Source: Chitinophagaceae bacterium
GTDB lineage: Bacteria; Bacteroidota; Bacteroidia; Chitinophagales; Chitinophagaceae
DNA length: 8,526 bases
NCBI GenBank assembly: GCA_947483345.1
Contig: CANKNL010000122.1
Span: 1-8,526 of the forward strand
Direction of reading: 5' to 3'
Each line of letters starts with the position of its first letter. The stretch's first letter is position 1. Below, one piece after another: positions 6,901 to 8,526 of the stretch. The translations under genes and the position numbers were made by a program. The notes under the pieces are model-generated. The model saw only the letters and a list, made by a program, of their open reading frames with translations, was not told the origin of the DNA and ran no database searches.

Positions 6901-7569
6901 ACCACCATTACCGGTAGCCACAAAAACTATTCCGGTGTTGTTTACTATAATTTTTGTACAAATATTAAAAGTTGCTGTATTTGTTGACGCCAGTTGAGTC
7001 CAGGTAGTTCCGCCGTTAATAGATTTCCAAACACCCATCCCCTGTATGGCATCAGCATTAAAATAGCCGGTTTCTCCAGTACAAAAATACATCACTAATG
7101 GATTGGACGGATCCTGCGCAATAGACGTTAATGCCAGATTGGCGAACAGATCATTAACAGGTACCCATTGTGGTTCTGTAAGCGTTATGTCAGTTGTTTT
7201 CCATAAACCCCCTCCTACACTGCCTGCCCAAACTGTATTTCCGGTAGCGTCATTGGCATCTACCAAAATAGCCCTGGTTCTTCCACCCTGGTTTTTAGGG
7301 CCCAATTGACGCCAGTTAATACCAGCAATAACAGCATTATTTTGTATTAGTTGATCCTTGTATTGTTTGGCTTTAAATAAACGGTCTGTAGGAACATAAC
7401 CAAGTATGGGATCTTTCATCATCTCTATATCCCTTTCCCTTATTTCCCTGGGACCGTCCTGTTCTTTAATTGAGCTATTTATTAGTCTATTGCATGAAAA
7501 TAAAACGGTACTGATTAAACAGAGTAATATTATTTTTTTTCCACTAATTAGTAGGGACAGGTTTTGCAT
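3964..7569 (-). CDS. Asp-box beta-propeller protein with PKD and T9SS sorting domains
   Basis: This is a 1201-residue surface or secreted protein. The signal sequence has K11-K12, a hydrophobic core, and L23-F24-S25-C26, which resembles a lipobox. Residues 85-745 are sortilin/BNR-like propeller repeats with Asp-boxes (SxDGGxTW type) at 183, 227, 274, 322, 378, 517 and 654. Residues 748-826 are a PKD domain (WNFGD at 780, HVYSAAGQYSVTL at 795). Residues 830-1020 form a jelly-roll/MAM-like region ending AIDDFEIVG. Residues 1025-1120 are an FN3-like module (VLNWRTENEVDINSYIVERS). Residues 1127-1201 are a T9SS type A sorting domain (ITIGPDPF, IVYDLNGKIV, LPQGIYIFKI). Similar proteins are often labelled glycosyl hydrolase or sortilin-like, but no catalytic residues can be assigned; binding or adhesion is as likely. 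The ATG at 7569 is the only start that keeps the signal sequence. It is convergent with the SnoaL-like gene and has no clear intrinsic terminator of its own. Confidence 0.9.
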   Translation of the reverse strand: MQNLSLLISGKKIILLCLISTVLFSCNRLINSSIKEQDGPREIRERDIEMMKDPILGYVPTDRLFKAKQYKDQLIQNNAVIAGINWRQLGPKNQGGRTRAILVDANDATGNTVWAGSVGGGLWKTTDITLTEPQWVPVNDLFANLALTSIAQDPSNPLVMYFCTGETGYFNADAIQGMGVWKSINGGTTWTQLASTNTATFNICTKIIVNNTGIVFVATGNGGLQRSANGGTTWTKVLGTGLGITGANSNLSYDVDIAVNGDIYATLQGSIHKSVNAGVNFAAAQTLPITATRIELACAPNDASYVYALIEDVNVVAGIIRSVNGGTTWVSRTEPADADPGITATDFSRGQAWYDLTIAADPNNRDVVFVGGVDIFKSTDGAGTWSQVSHWYGGFGFQYTHADQHFILFKTGSSSVAYFSNDGGIYRTANANAVTPTLVDKGTNYITAQFYSCAMHPTALTNYYLAGAQDNGSHQFNQGVVQNTIQVTGGDGAFTHIDQDQPQYQFTSYVYNDYYRSADGGSTWTNVTTAGGQFINPTDYDDLNNRMYVCNTNNNYKVWTNPQTGNAFTTVNVATFGGVVTALKVSPNTSNRVFFGANGDVFRVDNAHTVTPTVTNISTGLPAGYLNCIEVQTGNDNHLLAMYSNYGVNSIWETIDGGVNWTSVEGNLPDMPVRWALFNPNNSSQVVIATELGVWSTDNLSGGATVWGASNSGLANVRVDMLQLRISDKLITAATHGRGLFYSDIFTNPTALFSADKVISYIGVPINFTSNSYKGTSWSWNFGDAGTSTTENPAHVYSAAGQYSVTLTINSGASTITKNLYLQILPNRGTPYTPASGGNFDTNPLDFGAENIAGTPWQRGNSVIVGKSSTFSGSFAWVTGLAASTYADNEEASLLSPNFNFSSAGAYLLRFRSKFVTETGFDGFRIEYTLDSGRSWNPLGTSVAAGWYNNANNSNSGIFPANEAMFSGSAGASYILYSNTTEASLLAGNRSVAFRFRFKSDINTNAAGVAIDDFEIVGPFNVTLALKLLQFTAKRNDEDAVLNWRTENEVDINSYIVERSFSGTAFVPVISLPAKNSTLNSYNYTDKNIIPFAGTAAYAYYRLRITDRTGKIQYSDVAKIALNKSVHTITIGPDPFTDFVFVYSKEIIKNIIVYDLNGKIVSQSATIIGNKIIFNNKLPQGIYIFKIITNSGTTIKKLVKG

Positions 7570-7756
7570 ACTCTATATTTCTGTTTAAAGCATTAAAAAT
7601 ATGAATTAAAGGATTAGTAAACGCCCACATCGAAAAAATATTTCAGGCCAAAGTATAAATATCGAATTTTGGACTTAATCTTTACTAAATTGATAACTTG
7701 ACTACAGATATAAATCCGTTTAACCATTAAGCATGATAGCGTAGAGCATCAATATA

Positions 7757-7772
7757 CCTATTCTAAAATAGG
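7757..7772. promoter_or_regulatory. Small inverted repeat (possible operator)
   Basis: CCTATT (7757-7762) and AATAGG (7767-7772) are perfect 6-bp arms around CTAA. The left half-site, ATACCTAT, also begins the inverted repeat at 3325, although spacer lengths differ. Six-base arms are common by chance in AT-rich DNA. Confidence 0.25.
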
Positions 7773-7787
7773 CTCATTAATTATACG

Positions 7788-7813
7788 ACATAACAAATAG
7801 CGCCTGAAAAAAA
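7788..7813. repeat. 26-base direct repeat, left copy
   Basis: ACATAACAAATAGCGCCTG plus seven A (7788-7813) matches 7922-7947 at 24 of 26 positions, the two differences being transitions. The two copies bracket the B-C repeat pair. Confidence 0.85.
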
Positions 7814-7822
7814 AGTTTCCCA

Positions 7823-7848
7823 GCAACGTCTCCGGCACGGGACGTTGC
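7823..7848. repeat. REP-like hairpin module B, copy 4 (intact)
   Basis: The 26 bases are identical to 3260-3285: GCAACGTC, a bulged T, CCG-GCA-CGG, then GACGTTGC. The preceding TTTCCCA matches the lead into copy 2. Module C follows 20 bases later. Confidence 0.9.
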
Positions 7849-7868
7849 GTCCTTTATTTTCAAAATAC

Positions 7869-7912
7869 GCAACGTCCTCGGCCATACGCACAAACCTGAA
7901 GAGAGATGTTGC
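7869..7912. repeat. REP-like hairpin module C, copy 3
   Basis: GCAACGTC (7869-7876) faces GATGTTGC (7905-7912), with one C-to-T change that leaves a G-U pair in RNA. Inner CTC/GAG and a bulged A at 7904 are as in the other C copies. The loop shares CCATACGCACAAACCTGA with copy 2. Confidence 0.85.
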
Positions 7913-7921
7913 TAAGAAGCA

Positions 7922-7947
7922 ACACAACAAATAGCACCTGAAAAAAA
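7922..7947. repeat. 26-base direct repeat, right copy
   Basis: This partner of 7788-7813 begins exactly where the conserved tail of module C (GAAGCAA) ends. The two copies therefore abut the B-C element on both sides. Confidence 0.85.
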
Positions 7948-7951
7948 TAGT

Positions 7952-7978
7952 TTGATATTGGGTTTTTTTTTATTTTAG
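7952..7978 (+). promoter_or_regulatory. Candidate promoter of the PA14 gene
   Basis: TTG (7952-7954), a 16-base spacer that is rich in T, and TATTTTAG (7971-7978) resemble the Bacteroidota -33/-7 pattern with one mismatch in TAnnTTTG. The box is nearly the same as the candidate at 3372. The gene starts 50 bases downstream. Confidence 0.35.
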
Positions 7979-8028
7979 CTAAAGCATAGTTATATCTTCC
8001 ATTTTATCATCACCAAATTATTTTATTT

Positions 8029-8526
8029 ATGAAAAAAATGATCCTCTTACTTATTTCATGTGTTCTGTTAGTTACGCATGCTGATGCCCAAGCCTGCACC
8101 GGAACCGGTAGTATAAATTTCCAGCGATGGAATAATATCAGCGGTTCTGCAGTTTCCAATCTTACATCAAATGTTAATTATCCCAACACCCCTTCTTCAA
8201 TAGGTACACGAACATTGTTTGAGATGCAGACAAACCTGGGAAGTAATTTAGGCATTCGGATGAATGGATATATCTGTGCCCCCACAACGGGTAGTTATGT
8301 TTTCTGGATAGCCAGTGATGCAAGTGGTGAACTCTGGTTAAGCACTACCAGCAGTGCTGCAAATAAAGTGAAGATAGCTTATAATACCAGTTCAACAAAT
8401 TCAAGACAATGGACCAAATACAGTACACAAAAATCAGTTGCTATTTCTATGATTGCCGGTCAGGTGTATTATGTTGAAGCTTTAATGAAAGAAAATACAG
8501 GAAATGATAATCTGGCTGTTGGCTGG
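8029..8526 (+). CDS. Secreted PA14-domain protein, N-terminal part cut by the window end
   Basis: From ATG 8029 the frame stays open for 166 codons to the last base. Residues 1-20 are a signal peptide (MKKMILLLISCVLLVTHADA, then QA). Residues 28 to 166 match the PA14 fold: FQRWNNISG, LGIRMNGYICAPTTGSYVFW, IASDASGELWLSTTSS, RQWTKYSTQKSVAI, AGQVYYVEALMKE and NDNLAVGW. PA14 modules usually bind carbohydrate or mediate adhesion and are often fused to glycosidases or other extracellular domains. What follows here lies outside the window, so the enzyme class and presence of a T9SS tail are unknown. It is divergent from the beta-propeller gene and has a candidate promoter at 7952-7978. Confidence 0.88.
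   Translation, partial: MKKMILLLISCVLLVTHADAQACTGTGSINFQRWNNISGSAVSNLTSNVNYPNTPSSIGTRTLFEMQTNLGSNLGIRMNGYICAPTTGSYVFWIASDASGELWLSTTSSAANKVKIAYNTSSTNSRQWTKYSTQKSVAISMIAGQVYYVEALMKENTGNDNLAVGW

Larger units (their letters stand above)
7570..8028. other. 459-base divergent intergenic region
   Basis: This gap separates the starts of the beta-propeller gene (minus) and the PA14 gene (plus). Bases 7570-7750 are AT-rich with no feature I can support. TATACTTTG on the minus strand (near 7650) resembles a -7 box but has one base too many and no -33 partner. Further on are a small inverted repeat, a B-C repeat pair between two 26-base direct repeats, and a candidate promoter. No coding region is apparent. 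Confidence 0.7.

Noticed and set aside
4469..7588. Short plus-strand open frames (and one minus-strand frame at 5121-5363) inside the beta-propeller gene
   Set aside because: All lie within a gene with continuous domain structure on the minus strand; none shows a domain or signal peptide.

Overview
The window looks like chromosomal DNA of a member of the Bacteroidota, probably Chitinophagaceae or a relative. This is inferred from AT-rich sequence, starts without a clear Shine-Dalgarno site, TAnnTTTG-like -7 boxes, and two proteins ending in type IX secretion system (T9SS) type A C-terminal sorting domains. There are six genes: the cut 5' end of lepA, four genes for exported proteins (one cut by the window end), and one small cytoplasmic NTF2-fold protein.

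Layout: lepA (minus strand, only its first 22 codons) is divergent from a two-gene unit on the plus strand. The first gene of that unit encodes a T9SS cargo with eight approx. 24-residue GGxDDG repeats and starts at TTG. Thirteen bases later comes a secreted FGE-sulfatase/SUMF1-fold protein without the catalytic cysteine pair. A strong intrinsic terminator follows. Next is a repeat-filled gap, then a SnoaL-like/ester-cyclase-like gene on the plus strand. A 1201-residue Asp-box beta-propeller protein with PKD, jelly-roll-like and T9SS domains is encoded convergently on the minus strand. After another repeat-containing divergent gap, the window ends inside a secreted PA14-domain gene on the plus strand.

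The most distinctive feature lies between the genes. All four intergenic gaps carry members of one modular palindromic repeat family: a near-perfect 33-base palindrome (module A) and two hairpins with a shared GCAACGTC/GACGTTGC stem (modules B and C). B and C are inverted relatives of each other with the same bulged T, so B-C pairs resemble REP/BIME elements. One B-C copy is bounded exactly by 26-base direct repeats. No transposase is encoded in the window.

Functionally, the exported proteins suggest a surface or extracellular repertoire (adhesion, carbohydrate binding, structural repeats) served by T9SS and Sec. No enzymatic pathway can be assembled from them, and substrates are unknown.
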